Source: Buttiauxella gaviniae
GTDB lineage: Bacteria > Pseudomonadota > Gammaproteobacteria > Enterobacterales > Enterobacteriaceae
Assembly (NCBI RefSeq): GCF_040786275.1
Contig: NZ_JBFMVT010000002.1
Span: 2,418,001 to 2,482,000 of the forward strand
Direction: 5' to 3'
Length of the DNA stretch: 64,000 nt
In this document: one piece after another, positions 28,015-36,794 of the stretch
Layout: each line of letters opens with the position of its first letter
Numbering within the stretch: position 1 is the first letter of the stretch
Made by a program: the position numbers and the translations under genes
Notes under the pieces: generated by a model
Databases searched by the model: none
Seen by the model: only the letters and a program-made list of their open reading frames with translations
What the model was told of the DNA's origin: nothing

Positions 28015-29148
28015 CTACAAAGGGAGACTCTGACCACTAATCCAGATATTTTGCAGCCTGAGCTGTGAGTTAAGTGCGATGGTGTTGGCGTGTTTGCCCA
28101 CGGCGAGTGAGCCTAAACAATGGCCTAACCCGAGCATTTTGGCCGGATGCAGTGAAGCCATATGAATCGCGTCCTCGGCGGAAATGCCGACGTTATGCAC
28201 CATATTTCGCACCGCTGCATCAAGGGTAAGAGTGCTTCCGGCAAGCCCGCCGCTTTCGGTACGTACGATCCCGTTTTGCATCCTGACCGGATGCCCGCAA
28301 ATCGAATAAACCCCGTCAGCCATGCCCGCCGCGCTCATAGCGTCCGTTATCAGTAAAATGCGCGATTTCGCACAGCGGCAGCTGATATTCATCACCGTAG
28401 GGTGAACGTGATGCCCATCGGCAATCAGTTCCAGCCATGCGCGTTCATCCGTTAAACCTGCGCCGACCATTCCCGGATTACGGTGATGCAGCCCCGTCAT
28501 ACCGTTAAAGCAATGCACCAGCCCGTCTGCTCCGGCATTAAATGCCTGGATGGTTTCTTCATAGCTGGCGGCACTATGGCCGAGCATGACGCGTATGCCA
28601 CGGCTTTTAAGATGCTTAATGGTGCTCAGCGCTGCGGGTTTTTCTGGTGCGAGCGCCACAACGCGCAACGTGTTTTGCGATATTTCTATCAGCCTGTCCA
28701 GCTCGGCAATATCCAGATTGCGGAACAGCTCGGGCGGGTGCGCACCTTTGTTCTGCGGCGTAAAATAGGGCCCTTCCAGATAGCAGCCTAACACGGTGGC
28801 ACCCGGTCCACCGTGGTAAGAGCGCTGCGCAATTCTGCCTAACGCACGTTCGATATCAGGCAGCGGCGCTGTGACCGTGGTGGGCAACCAGGCAGCCACA
28901 CCTTCACGCGCTTTGTGTATTGCAATCCGGTCAAGGACGCCGGGGTCGTCATCCATAACATCAACCCCATCGCCGCCGTGAACATGAATATCAACGTAGG
29001 CGGGGCAAAGCAGATCAGCATCACGCGCCATCGTTCCCGCAGGAATAGGTTCAATGGCGACAATCGTCTCGTTATCAATACGTAACTGATGATCGTCTAG
29101 CCAGCCTTGTTCCGTGAGAACACGCCTGGCTCGCAGCAGCGTGGTCAT
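28015..29148 (-). CDS. agaA: N-acetylgalactosamine-6-phosphate deacetylase
   Basis: Amidohydrolase-superfamily enzyme removing acetate from GalNAc-6-phosphate to give galactosamine-6-phosphate. At 377 residues it shows the metal motif VDIHVHGGDG (residues ~52-61), HSAASYEET, and LVHCFNGMTGLHHRNPG. Its ATG overlaps the agaF stop (ATGA), so both are translated together. It is the last gene of the kbaZ-agaVWEFA transcript. Confidence 0.95.
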   Translation of the reverse strand: MTTLLRARRVLTEQGWLDDHQLRIDNETIVAIEPIPAGTMARDADLLCPAYVDIHVHGGDGVDVMDDDPGVLDRIAIHKAREGVAAWLPTTVTAPLPDIERALGRIAQRSYHGGPGATVLGCYLEGPYFTPQNKGAHPPELFRNLDIAELDRLIEISQNTLRVVALAPEKPAALSTIKHLKSRGIRVMLGHSAASYEETIQAFNAGADGLVHCFNGMTGLHHRNPGMVGAGLTDERAWLELIADGHHVHPTVMNISCRCAKSRILLITDAMSAAGMADGVYSICGHPVRMQNGIVRTESGGLAGSTLTLDAAVRNMVHNVGISAEDAIHMASLHPAKMLGLGHCLGSLAVGKHANTIALNSQLRLQNIWISGQSLPL

Positions 29149-29579
29149 ATTCCTTCCTCGACCGCCTCTGCTTCGCGGTAGCGCCCCATTTCATCAACCA
29201 GACTGGTTAATCCACGATGGCCGCATTCCAGCGCCTGAAGGCGAAACTCTTTGCTGCTGAGCCCGTCACGTTCCAGAACCATTTCCAGCAATAATTGCAG
29301 GTTAATGCCGGTAATAACTTCGCGCCCAGGTTTCTGTAACGCCATGGTAGAAGCGACGCGGAACGGTGTGCCGCCGAGTAAATCCGTTAAAAAAACCAAC
29401 CCATCACTTTCGTCTAATGTATTGATGGCTGCTTCAAACTGGGAAGTAAGCAGAGCTGTGGAAGACGTTTCAGGGAAATCAATCGCGATAAACTGCTCTT
29501 GCTCGCCAAGGATCTGTTTCATCGCTTTTTCCAGCCCGGTGGCAAAGCCACCGTGACCGCTAAGAATAATACTTAACAT
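29145..29579 (-). CDS. agaF: PTS system GalNAc-specific EIIA component
   Basis: A 144-residue mannose-family EIIA. The phospho-acceptor histidine lies in the N-terminal ILSGHGGFATGLEKA motif (His9). It passes phosphate from HPr to the EIIB AgaV. The presence of intact agaF and agaE makes this a GalNAc-competent PTS; E. coli K-12 lacks both through a deletion. It overlaps agaA by 4 bases. Confidence 0.93.
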   Translation of the reverse strand: MLSIILSGHGGFATGLEKAMKQILGEQEQFIAIDFPETSSTALLTSQFEAAINTLDESDGLVFLTDLLGGTPFRVASTMALQKPGREVITGINLQLLLEMVLERDGLSSKEFRLQALECGHRGLTSLVDEMGRYREAEAVEEGI

Positions 29580-29608
29580 TTTGTTTTCTCTCGCTTACTG
29601 GCCATCAC

Positions 29609-30490
29609 TTATAAGAAGTGAGCAAACTTCCCGACAACACCCAACACAACCGTGATACCGATAAGGCGCAGAGGGCTCCAGCCACGACGCACCAGCGCGT
29701 ACATGCACAAGGTATAAACCAAGGGTAAGAAGGCTGGCATCAGTTTGTCGATAACGTCAGTTTGCAGTTTCACTACCGCATCGCCCGCGGTAATTTCAAG
29801 CGTAGTGGCCAGGCGAACGTAAGTGGCAACCAACGCCCCAATGACTGTCATCCCAACAATAGAAGCGGCATGGCCCACTTTGCGAGTGTTGGCTTTGATA
29901 AGCGGAATGGCTGCTACACCCATACGGTAAGCGTAGTGTGCAAGACCAAAACGCAGGCCGAGATGAACCACGTTAAATAGCACGATAAAGATCACCGCTC
30001 CGAGAATCGAACCCTGTAAGGCAAGGCTTGCCCCGATACCGCCGCAAATAGGCAGTAACGTCAGCCAGAACATGGCGTCGCCAATCCCCCCTAACGGCGC
30101 GCCGACGGCAATTTTCGTGCTCTGGATGCTATTCACATCCTGCTTTGAGCGCTCCATCGCCAGAATGATGCCGATAACGAAGGTCACGAGGAAAGGGTGG
30201 GTGTTGAAGAATCCCATATGGCCTTTCATGGCGCGAGCCAGGTCATTTTTATTGGTGTGGATCTTTTTCAAGGCGGGCAGTAAGCCATAAAGCCAGCCAG
30301 ATGCCTGCATACGTTCATAGTTGAATGAGGCCTGTAACAGCATGGAACGCCATGCCACCCGGTTAATATCCTGCTTCGTCAGTTCCGCACCAATACGCTG
30401 ATCTTCATAAATATTGTCATTTTTTTCGACCGCGGCGGTGTCCGTTACGTTGACGGTTTGCAGAGTCTGATCGTTAGATACCATCTTCAA
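29609..30490 (-). CDS. agaE: PTS system GalNAc-specific EIID component
   Basis: Mannose-family membrane subunit EIID, 293 residues. The N-terminal cytosolic part (DINRVAWRSMLLQASFNYERMQASGWLYGLLPALKKI) and the block GAPLGGIGDAMFWLTLLPICGGIGASLA are characteristic. Membrane spans lie in the C-terminal half. Together with the EIIC it forms the sugar channel. It starts inside the last 17 bases of the EIIC gene. A preceding in-frame Met at residue 3 is an alternative start. Confidence 0.93.
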   Translation of the reverse strand: MKMVSNDQTLQTVNVTDTAAVEKNDNIYEDQRIGAELTKQDINRVAWRSMLLQASFNYERMQASGWLYGLLPALKKIHTNKNDLARAMKGHMGFFNTHPFLVTFVIGIILAMERSKQDVNSIQSTKIAVGAPLGGIGDAMFWLTLLPICGGIGASLALQGSILGAVIFIVLFNVVHLGLRFGLAHYAYRMGVAAIPLIKANTRKVGHAASIVGMTVIGALVATYVRLATTLEITAGDAVVKLQTDVIDKLMPAFLPLVYTLCMYALVRRGWSPLRLIGITVVLGVVGKFAHFL

Positions 30491-31256
30491 ATTCCTCTTG
30501 CTTCACGTGTGTGGGTTGCTGTGGTGCAGGGTCTTTGCGTAAGAAATCAATGAGCGCCATTGCGAGTGCCGCGGCGGCAATCGCCAGCACCGGGAGTTTC
30601 AGCCAGGCGGCAGCGACAAACCCGAGAATGAAATAGGGGATGTAGACGTTTTTCATCATGATTTTCAGCAACACGGCAAAACCAATGGCAGGCATAATGC
30701 CGCCAGCAACGCCGAGGCCGTCAATCAGACGAGCAGGAAGCATATCTATGGCTGTTTTTGCGTGTTCCGCGCCGAAATAAATAGGCAGGAATGCGCAAAG
30801 GAAATAGAAGATTCCGAGTGCCAGTAATGCCAGATAGTTCACCCGCTCAATGCCGTCGGTATCAGCATTGGCCGCCATTTTGTCGCAGCGCGCCATCACG
30901 CCTGACATGATGGAAAACAGGAAAGTAATCCCCATTTGTACCGCGACGGCAAACGGAACCGCTACGCCAACGGCCACTTCAGGTTTAACGCCGGTGGTAA
31001 TCGCAAACGTGGTGCCGACAATGGTACCGATAATCACGTTGGGTGGCTGGGCTCCGGCCAGCGGGGCAAGGCCCATCCACACCAATTCCAGTGTGCCGCC
31101 CGTTAAAATCCCGGTGTGGAGGTCGCCAAGAATCAAACCAACCAGCGGCCCTAACACCACCGGACGGTGCATATGCGTCAGGCCGTTGAACATATCCAGG
31201 CCCGCAATAAAGGCCAGAATACCCAACGCCAGTGCCTGTAATAAGCTAATTTCCAT
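30474..31256 (-). CDS. agaW: PTS system GalNAc-specific EIIC component
   Basis: Mannose-family EIIC membrane subunit, 260 residues from the ATG at 31256 (MEISLLQALALGILAFIAGL). The longer open frame overlaps agaV and is rejected as the start. Six to eight hydrophobic segments are visible, with the family block RPVVLGPLVGLILGDLHTGILTGGTLELVWMG. It lies 10 bp after agaV and overlaps agaE by 17 bases. Confidence 0.92.
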   Translation of the reverse strand: MEISLLQALALGILAFIAGLDMFNGLTHMHRPVVLGPLVGLILGDLHTGILTGGTLELVWMGLAPLAGAQPPNVIIGTIVGTTFAITTGVKPEVAVGVAVPFAVAVQMGITFLFSIMSGVMARCDKMAANADTDGIERVNYLALLALGIFYFLCAFLPIYFGAEHAKTAIDMLPARLIDGLGVAGGIMPAIGFAVLLKIMMKNVYIPYFILGFVAAAWLKLPVLAIAAAALAMALIDFLRKDPAPQQPTHVKQEEFEDGI

Positions 31257-31266
31257 AGAAAATACC

Positions 31267-31740
31267 TCAGAGGAGTTTGTAGAGATCCTGAGCGGATTCC
31301 GTCGGCACACCCTGAACAAAACATTCCACTCCGGCTTTTTGCAGGCCATTAAAAGCGGCAATATCCTGGTCATCTACAGAGACGGTTTTCGCTATTTGTT
31401 GTTTACCTTCTGCGTAGTGCATGTTGCCGACGTTAATCCGTGAAACCGGCACATCACCTTTTACTAACGTCAGAAAATCACTCGGGTTTTTGCACACCAG
31501 CAGGATTTTCTGGCGGTCGGCTGCGCGGTGAATATTGTCGATAACTTTTTGCAGCGACCAGAACCGAACGGCGATCCCTTCCGCCAGAACCATCTCCATT
31601 AAGTTTTGCTGAACCGGATCTTCGGCGACTTCATCGTTGGCAACGAGCACGAGATTTGCGCCAGCAAAGCCGACCCATTGAACGCCAACCTGGCCGTGGA
31701 TCAATCGTTCATCAATGCGGCTTAATACAATGTTTGGCAT
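31267..31740 (-). CDS. agaV: PTS system GalNAc-specific EIIB component
   Basis: Cytosolic mannose-family EIIB of 157 residues. The phosphorylated histidine is His15 in RIDERLIHGQVGVQW. It accepts phosphate from AgaF and transfers it to the incoming sugar. Located between kbaZ and the EIIC gene, with about 25 bp to kbaZ. Confidence 0.94.
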   Translation of the reverse strand: MPNIVLSRIDERLIHGQVGVQWVGFAGANLVLVANDEVAEDPVQQNLMEMVLAEGIAVRFWSLQKVIDNIHRAADRQKILLVCKNPSDFLTLVKGDVPVSRINVGNMHYAEGKQQIAKTVSVDDQDIAAFNGLQKAGVECFVQGVPTESAQDLYKLL

Positions 31741-31764
31741 ATTTTTTCCTTTTTTATCATTGTG

Positions 31765-33057
31765 TTAATTGGATGTTTGTGTGCCCAGACAGGCAGAATG
31801 GTACTGGCGCAACACGTCCTGGATATGGTCGATAATCAGTTCGTGTGGTGTTGCCACGATTTTTCCTTCACGGACTCTGGCGTATTGCAGAGGCAGATAC
31901 TGACTGATCAATGGCAAAGGAATAGATTCATTAGCCAGATTAGTGACGAGCCGTGAATATGCTTCGTCAATTTCACGATCCGGCCAGTAATAGCGAACGC
32001 GATCGGAGTAGCTATATCCGCGTGCCAGACGGCGGTCGCTGTCGTTGCCGTGATAATGGTGTTTCCAGTATTCAGGATGCTCGAGCATGACGCTTTCCAA
32101 TACTTCTCTTAGCCCGGAACATTTGTGTGCGGGACGTAACTCGCGCTCAACAGCGGCCAGTGAAAATAGCGTTTCGCGTAAGGCAAAGGTGAGTGCCGGG
32201 CCAACTTTCAAAATAGCGAAGTGGTTTTGCACCAGTTGCTGCAACGCCTGTGGCGTCTGGTAATCAGTGGAGTGCGCTTCAAACACCATGGTGTCAAACG
32301 CATCGATCATTTTGCTCAGGTCATGAGATTTTTCAGGTTGATAATCAATAACCTGAGTGTGGTCAAACTCAACCCCTGGCTGAACGACCAGCCCAATAAT
32401 GCGCGGCCACAAGTCGCTTAAACCTTGCAATTCAAAAGCATGGCGATGGGCCTCAAGCGTCATTTTTGCCGCCTGTGGCGTGGTAACGGCAAGCTCCGCC
32501 AGCGTTTCATGCGCACCGCCTGGAACGGGAACTTCGGTGCCAATAACGTAAACCAGGTCGGACGTTCCAAATTTTTCACAGCAGGTTTGTTCTGCGATTT
32601 TTGCCAGGCGTGCGGCACGCATAGCGACGATGACGTCGGTTAACGGAACCGGGTCATCAGCGCAGGACATGCTGCAATCGAGGTGAATCTTTTTGAATCC
32701 CGCTGCGACATAGCAACGAATCAGCTCATCTGCATTGCGCATCGCCTCTTCAGCGGGCAGAGATTGCCAACGATTTGGCCCAAGATGATCACCACCCAGA
32801 ATCAACTGCTCGCGTGGGAAGGCGAAGTTGTCTGCCATTTGCTCGACAAAACCACGGAAGTCTTGCGGCGTCATCCCGGTGTAGCCGCCATGCTGGTCAA
32901 CCTGGTTGGATGTCGCTTCTATTAATAAGAGAGATTTTGCTTCTCTTGCATGGCGCATTGCCGCTTCGAGAACCAACGGGTGAGCAGAACAAACGGCAAA
33001 AATGCCACATCGTGAATCCTGTTTATGGTCGGCCACAAACGCGGTTAAATGTTTCAC
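31765..33057 (-). CDS. kbaZ: D-tagatose-1,6-bisphosphate aldolase, subunit KbaZ
   Basis: Non-catalytic partner (about 430 residues, GatZ/KbaZ family) needed for full activity and stability of KbaY. Family blocks [18 protein letters not shown] (residues ~20-37), [13 protein letters not shown] and [14 protein letters not shown] are clear. It is the first gene of the long GalNAc transcript and is divergent from agaR across ~250 bp rich in AgaR-like motifs. Confidence 0.94.
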   Translation of the reverse strand: MKHLTAFVADHKQDSRCGIFAVCSAHPLVLEAAMRHAREAKSLLLIEATSNQVDQHGGYTGMTPQDFRGFVEQMADNFAFPREQLILGGDHLGPNRWQSLPAEEAMRNADELIRCYVAAGFKKIHLDCSMSCADDPVPLTDVIVAMRAARLAKIAEQTCCEKFGTSDLVYVIGTEVPVPGGAHETLAELAVTTPQAAKMTLEAHRHAFELQGLSDLWPRIIGLVVQPGVEFDHTQVIDYQPEKSHDLSKMIDAFDTMVFEAHSTDYQTPQALQQLVQNHFAILKVGPALTFALRETLFSLAAVERELRPAHKCSGLREVLESVMLEHPEYWKHHYHGNDSDRRLARGYSYSDRVRYYWPDREIDEAYSRLVTNLANESIPLPLISQYLPLQYARVREGKIVATPHELIIDHIQDVLRQYHSACLGTQTSN

Positions 33058-33308
33058 TTTCCTCTCCGTGTGGGTTGGGTGTCAATTTGTCTTTCGATTT
33101 GTTTCATTTAATAGTGGTGTATCGTGCGATAAAAACAAAACGAAAGATAATAGAATTGCGATCTGTTTCGCAAAAGAAACATAATGAAAGGCTATTTGAC
33201 ACGGTGACAGAGAATGAAGCACGCGATGTAAAGGCTTGCTTTCCGCGAAAAGAAAGGTGTTAATAGGCAAAGTGAAATGAAACGAAAGGTTTTATGAAAG
33301 GATCTATT
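33058..33308. promoter_or_regulatory. kbaZ-agaR divergent promoter region with AgaR-like operators
   Basis: Contains the CTTTCGATTTGTTTCATTT word at 33091-33109, almost identical to that upstream of agaS. Inverted copies are AAAACAAAACGAAAG (33132-33146), GAAACATAATGAAAG (33176-33190) and GAAATGAAACGAAAGG (33274-33289). The last is immediately upstream of agaR, consistent with autoregulation. Confidence 0.7.
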
Positions 33309-34121
33309 ATGAGCAATACCGACGCAGCAACGGACAAGCGTGTAACAGGTACAAGCGAAAGACGCGAGCAAATCATTCAGCGCCTTCGCCAACAAGGAAG
33401 TGTGCAGGTTAATGATCTCTCATCATTTTTTGGAGTTTCCACGGTAACGATCCGTAACGATCTCGCTTTCCTGGAAAAGCAGGGCGTTGCGGTGCGCGCC
33501 TACGGCGGAGCATTAGTTTGCGATTCACTTACGGCCCAGGTTGAACCGACCGTTGAAGATAAAAGTTCGCTGAATACCTCATTGAAACGCAGCATTGCAC
33601 GGGTTGCGGCGGATCTGATCAAACCCGGTCATCGCGTGATCCTCGACTCCGGTACCACAACTTATGAAATTGCGCGCCATATGCGCAACCATAAAGAGGT
33701 GATAGCCATGACCAACGGCATGAACGTGGCGAACGCGTTGCTGGAAGCTGAAGGGGTGGAATTGCTGATGACCGGCGGGCATTTGCGCCGCCAGTCGCTC
33801 TCATTTTATGGCGATCAGGCCGATCAATCCCTGCAAAATTATCACTTCGATATGCTATTTCTTGGCGTAGATGCCATCGATCTTGAGCGCGGTGTCAGTA
33901 CCCACAACGAAGATGAGGCGCGTCTTAACCGCCGGATGTGTGAAGTGGCAGAACGCATTATTGTGGTGACGGATTCCAGTAAGTTTAACCGCTCCAGCCT
34001 GCATAAAATTATTGATACCCAAAGGATTCATATGGTTATCACCGATGCGGGTATCCCCGCTGAAAGCCTGAATGGATTGCGTAAAGGTGGGATTGAAGTG
34101 GTGCTGGTGGGTGAAAGTTAA
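33309..34121 (+). CDS. agaR: DeoR-family repressor of the GalNAc regulon
   Basis: A 270-residue DeoR-type repressor. The N-terminal winged helix (residues ~18-72, [20 protein letters not shown] then [20 protein letters not shown]) is followed by a sugar-phosphate-sensing domain with the [11 protein letters not shown] motif. The start at 33309 ([11 protein letters not shown]) matches E. coli AgaR and has AAAGGA eight bases upstream; a preceding ATG at 33294 overlaps that ribosome site. Divergent from kbaZ. Confidence 0.94.
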   Translation: MSNTDAATDKRVTGTSERREQIIQRLRQQGSVQVNDLSSFFGVSTVTIRNDLAFLEKQGVAVRAYGGALVCDSLTAQVEPTVEDKSSLNTSLKRSIARVAADLIKPGHRVILDSGTTTYEIARHMRNHKEVIAMTNGMNVANALLEAEGVELLMTGGHLRRQSLSFYGDQADQSLQNYHFDMLFLGVDAIDLERGVSTHNEDEARLNRRMCEVAERIIVVTDSSKFNRSSLHKIIDTQRIHMVITDAGIPAESLNGLRKGGIEVVLVGES

Positions 34122-34130
34122 ACATTAAAG

Positions 34131-34160
34131 CGGTGGATGGCGCTCGCGCTTATCCACCAC
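34131..34160. repeat. REP-like hairpin between agaR and the MFS gene
   Basis: GGTGGATGGCGCTCGCGCTTATCCACC is a REP-type palindrome sharing the GTGGATAAGCGC core of the repeats in the mdc operon. It sits between two converging stop codons and may act as a transcript end. Confidence 0.65.
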
Positions 34161-34169
34161 AATTTTTGT

Positions 34170-35564
34170 CTACGTCCGTGACAACTTATACCCCCGCAGG
34201 CGACTCACGCTGAGAATAATCGCTAATACCGTGGCGATAACCGCCATCCAGAGGCTTAAATGCACGGCGCTGCTCTGCGCATAAATCGACATCATCACGC
34301 CAACGAACGCGGCGCCCAGGCATTGCCCAAAGGTGCGCATGATTGCCAGCACGCCGGATGCGTAGCCGCTGTTTTCCCGCGATGCGTTCGACAACATCTC
34401 TCTGTTATTCGGGCTTTGAAAGCAGCCAAAACCGATGCCGCACAGCAAGCTGCGCAGGCAAATATCCCAGGCGTGCGCCTGTTCCGGCAGGATTGCCAGC
34501 AGTGCCAGTCCTGTGGCGAAAATGCACAATCCAACGGTTGAAATGATCGCGGCGGAATAGCGGTCGGCGAGGCGTCCGGCATGCGGTGCAGCAAGAATAA
34601 TACCTATCGGCCACGGGGTGAAAAGCAACGCTGAAACCAGTGCGCTGTAACCGTATACGCTCTGAAAAAGAAACGGTAATGCGATGAAGGTAATTCCCTG
34701 GCTGACAAACGAGGCCAGCGACGTGAGCGCTGCCAGCGAAAACCGTGACGAGGCAAAGATGTCGAGAGGAAGCAGCGGTTTCGTCACTCGCCGCTGAACC
34801 CAGACGAAAGCCATGCCTGTGATGATGGCGGCGCTGGCGTAAATCACCGCCATTGTCATTTCACCGTTGCCGGGATGGGTAAAGGCGTCCGCAGCCATAA
34901 TCAGTGCGCCTAAGGCGACGGCGGATAACACGGCTCCTGCAAAATCAAACGGTTCCCGTTTTAACGCCGGGTTGTCAGGGATAACGCGTAGGGTCAGGAT
35001 CACCGCAATAATGCCCAGCGGAATGTTAATCGCAAACAGCCATTGCCAGCTCATTGTCGAGAGGATCGTTCCGCCAAGAATTGGTGCGATAGCGGTGCTT
35101 GAACCTATCAGCAATGCGTTCAGGCCAAGTATTCGCCCCAGCAGGCGGTTGGGGAAAACCGAGCGCAGGATTGCCGGGCCAATGCTTAACGTGGCGGCAC
35201 CGCCAATACCCTGCAGTACGCGCATAATAATGAGCATTTCCAGCGATGATGAAAGCGCGCAGCCAACGGAGGCCAGTGTGAAAACAGTGAGGCCGAAGGT
35301 GAAAATGGAGCGAAAGCCGATGCGGCTGGAAAGCGCGGCGAATATCGCAAGTGTCATCGCCGCCGATAACAGATAACCGTTGGAAACCCAGACGGTGGCA
35401 CCCAGTGATGCATCAAGCGATCGGGCGATTTGCGGCAAGGCGATGTTGATCATTGAGCCGTCAAATACGGCCATTGTCGTCATTGTCATGACGGCTGCCA
35501 TCGCTAAACCGCGTTCGCGGCCGGGTAATCCTTCATCGCCTGGCTGGTTGGTAAAAAGTGCCAT
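34170..35564 (-). CDS. MFS transporter, 14-span DHA2-type drug efflux
   Basis: A 464-residue inner-membrane protein with about 14 hydrophobic segments. The DHA2 motifs are visible: VFDGSMINIALPQIARSL near residue 34 (motif D1) and RVLQGIGGAATLSIGPAILRSVFP near 113 (motif C region). Such pumps exchange protons for cationic or hydrophobic drugs; the substrate here is unknown. It is divergent from a LysR regulator with ~135 bp between, the usual layout for a regulator controlling its neighbour. Confidence 0.85.
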   Translation of the reverse strand: MALFTNQPGDEGLPGRERGLAMAAVMTMTTMAVFDGSMINIALPQIARSLDASLGATVWVSNGYLLSAAMTLAIFAALSSRIGFRSIFTFGLTVFTLASVGCALSSSLEMLIIMRVLQGIGGAATLSIGPAILRSVFPNRLLGRILGLNALLIGSSTAIAPILGGTILSTMSWQWLFAINIPLGIIAVILTLRVIPDNPALKREPFDFAGAVLSAVALGALIMAADAFTHPGNGEMTMAVIYASAAIITGMAFVWVQRRVTKPLLPLDIFASSRFSLAALTSLASFVSQGITFIALPFLFQSVYGYSALVSALLFTPWPIGIILAAPHAGRLADRYSAAIISTVGLCIFATGLALLAILPEQAHAWDICLRSLLCGIGFGCFQSPNNREMLSNASRENSGYASGVLAIMRTFGQCLGAAFVGVMMSIYAQSSAVHLSLWMAVIATVLAIILSVSRLRGYKLSRT

Positions 35565-35698
35565 GGGTTAAAACTCTTTATCGCTGGTGGGTGGCGGAAA
35601 TATAGCGGGGCGGGAGACAGGGCGGAAGACGCAGCATTTGCATTAATAACCTGCACCAAACGCCTTCTCTCATTCTAAAGAGCAGGCTACTATGCCGT

Positions 35699-36628
35699 AT
35701 GACTGAACCCGATCTGAACTTACTCATCGCCCTTGATGTGCTTCTTGCGGAAGGAAGTGTGGCTGGCGCTGCGCGTCGTCTGGGGTTAAGCGCTTCGGCG
35801 ATGAGCCGGACGCTGAGCCGCCTGCGTGCGACGGTTGGCGATCCGCTATTAGTGCGGGCAGGGCGCAATATGGTGCTGACGCCTTACGCGGAAGAAATCC
35901 GTGAGCGCGCGCAAAACGCCGCCTTTGAAGCGCGGGCCATTCTTCGCCCTCCTTCAAATTCCCTGAATCTTGCAACACTTGAGCGCCATTTCACGCTGCG
36001 AACAAACGCCGGGTTTATTGAGATTTTTGGTGCGGCGTTGATTGATGCCGTTGCCGCTGTCGCGCCTTTGGTGCAACTGCGTTTTATGCCAAAACCTGAG
36101 AAAACCGCGAAATATTTGCGCGAAGGTCTGATCGATCTTGAAGTGGGCGTGCTCGGGGAAATGGGGCCGGAAATACGCTTAACCGCGCTCTATCGGGACA
36201 GATTTGTCGGGGTAGTCAGAAAAGGCCATCCGCTGGAGCAAGAGGGGGAAATGACTCCCGAGAAATACGCTGCGTCAGGGCATGTAGTAGTTTCGCGCCA
36301 TGAAAGAGGCACAGGCCCGGTGGATGTATTGCTGGCAGAACTGAATTTAACCCGCAAGATTGCGGCGATGGTTCCGGGTTTTCCCGCGGCTTTGGCGGTG
36401 GCTCAGGCGTCAGATTTAGTGGCGCTGGTGCCGGAGACTTTTTTGTTAAACCAGCCGGGTTTGTATGGCAATCCAGGTGAAGCGAGAGTACATATCTTCG
36501 ATCTTCCTGTGAAAACCAAAGAAATTACGATCTCTTTGATGTGGCACCCGCGCTCGGAAGTTGACCCGGCACATCGCTGGTTACGGCAGCTGGTGATGAG
36601 CGTTTGCCGTGAGCGAGTGCCGGGGTAA
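35699..36628 (+). CDS. LysR-family regulator, probably of the adjacent MFS pump
   Basis: A 309-residue LysR-type regulator with N-terminal helix-turn-helix (DLNLLIALDVLLAEGSVAGAARRLGLSASAMSRTLSRL, residues 4-41) of the NodD/PnbR-like subgroup, and a substrate-binding domain. There is no strong ribosome site, as the TATGCCGT stretch runs directly into the ATG. Its place back-to-back with the DHA2 transporter suggests local control; effector unknown. Confidence 0.85.
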   Translation: MTEPDLNLLIALDVLLAEGSVAGAARRLGLSASAMSRTLSRLRATVGDPLLVRAGRNMVLTPYAEEIRERAQNAAFEARAILRPPSNSLNLATLERHFTLRTNAGFIEIFGAALIDAVAAVAPLVQLRFMPKPEKTAKYLREGLIDLEVGVLGEMGPEIRLTALYRDRFVGVVRKGHPLEQEGEMTPEKYAASGHVVVSRHERGTGPVDVLLAELNLTRKIAAMVPGFPAALAVAQASDLVALVPETFLLNQPGLYGNPGEARVHIFDLPVKTKEITISLMWHPRSEVDPAHRWLRQLVMSVCRERVPG

Positions 36629-36644
36629 GCTTGATTGTTCTCAC

Positions 36645-36736
36645 TGACCCCACCCCAGCCCTCCCCTTACCAGGGAAGGGAGCAAAAGGAGTCTTTAGCT
36701 CCTCCCCCTGGAAAGGGGGAGGCTGGGTGGGGGTCA
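36645..36736. repeat. Long interrupted inverted repeat between the LysR gene and garD
   Basis: TGACCCCACCCCAGCCCTCC at the left is the inverse of GGGAGGCTGGGTGGGGGTCA at the right. Two smaller hairpins lie inside (CCCTTACCAGGGAAGGG and CTCCCCCTGGAAAGGGGGAG). This C/G-rich repeat type is frequent between convergent enterobacterial genes; here it separates two converging stops and may act as a terminator. Confidence 0.7.
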
Positions 36737-36794
36737 TTTAAGCAAAAACCTTTCGCTTAAAGTTCTTGCACGTCTTTCTAAGATTTTAAACGAA

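Noticed and set aside
36645-36736. C/G-rich inverted repeat considered as an IS end or phage attachment site
   Set aside because: No transposase or target duplication; it looks like a dispersed intergenic repeat between converging genes.
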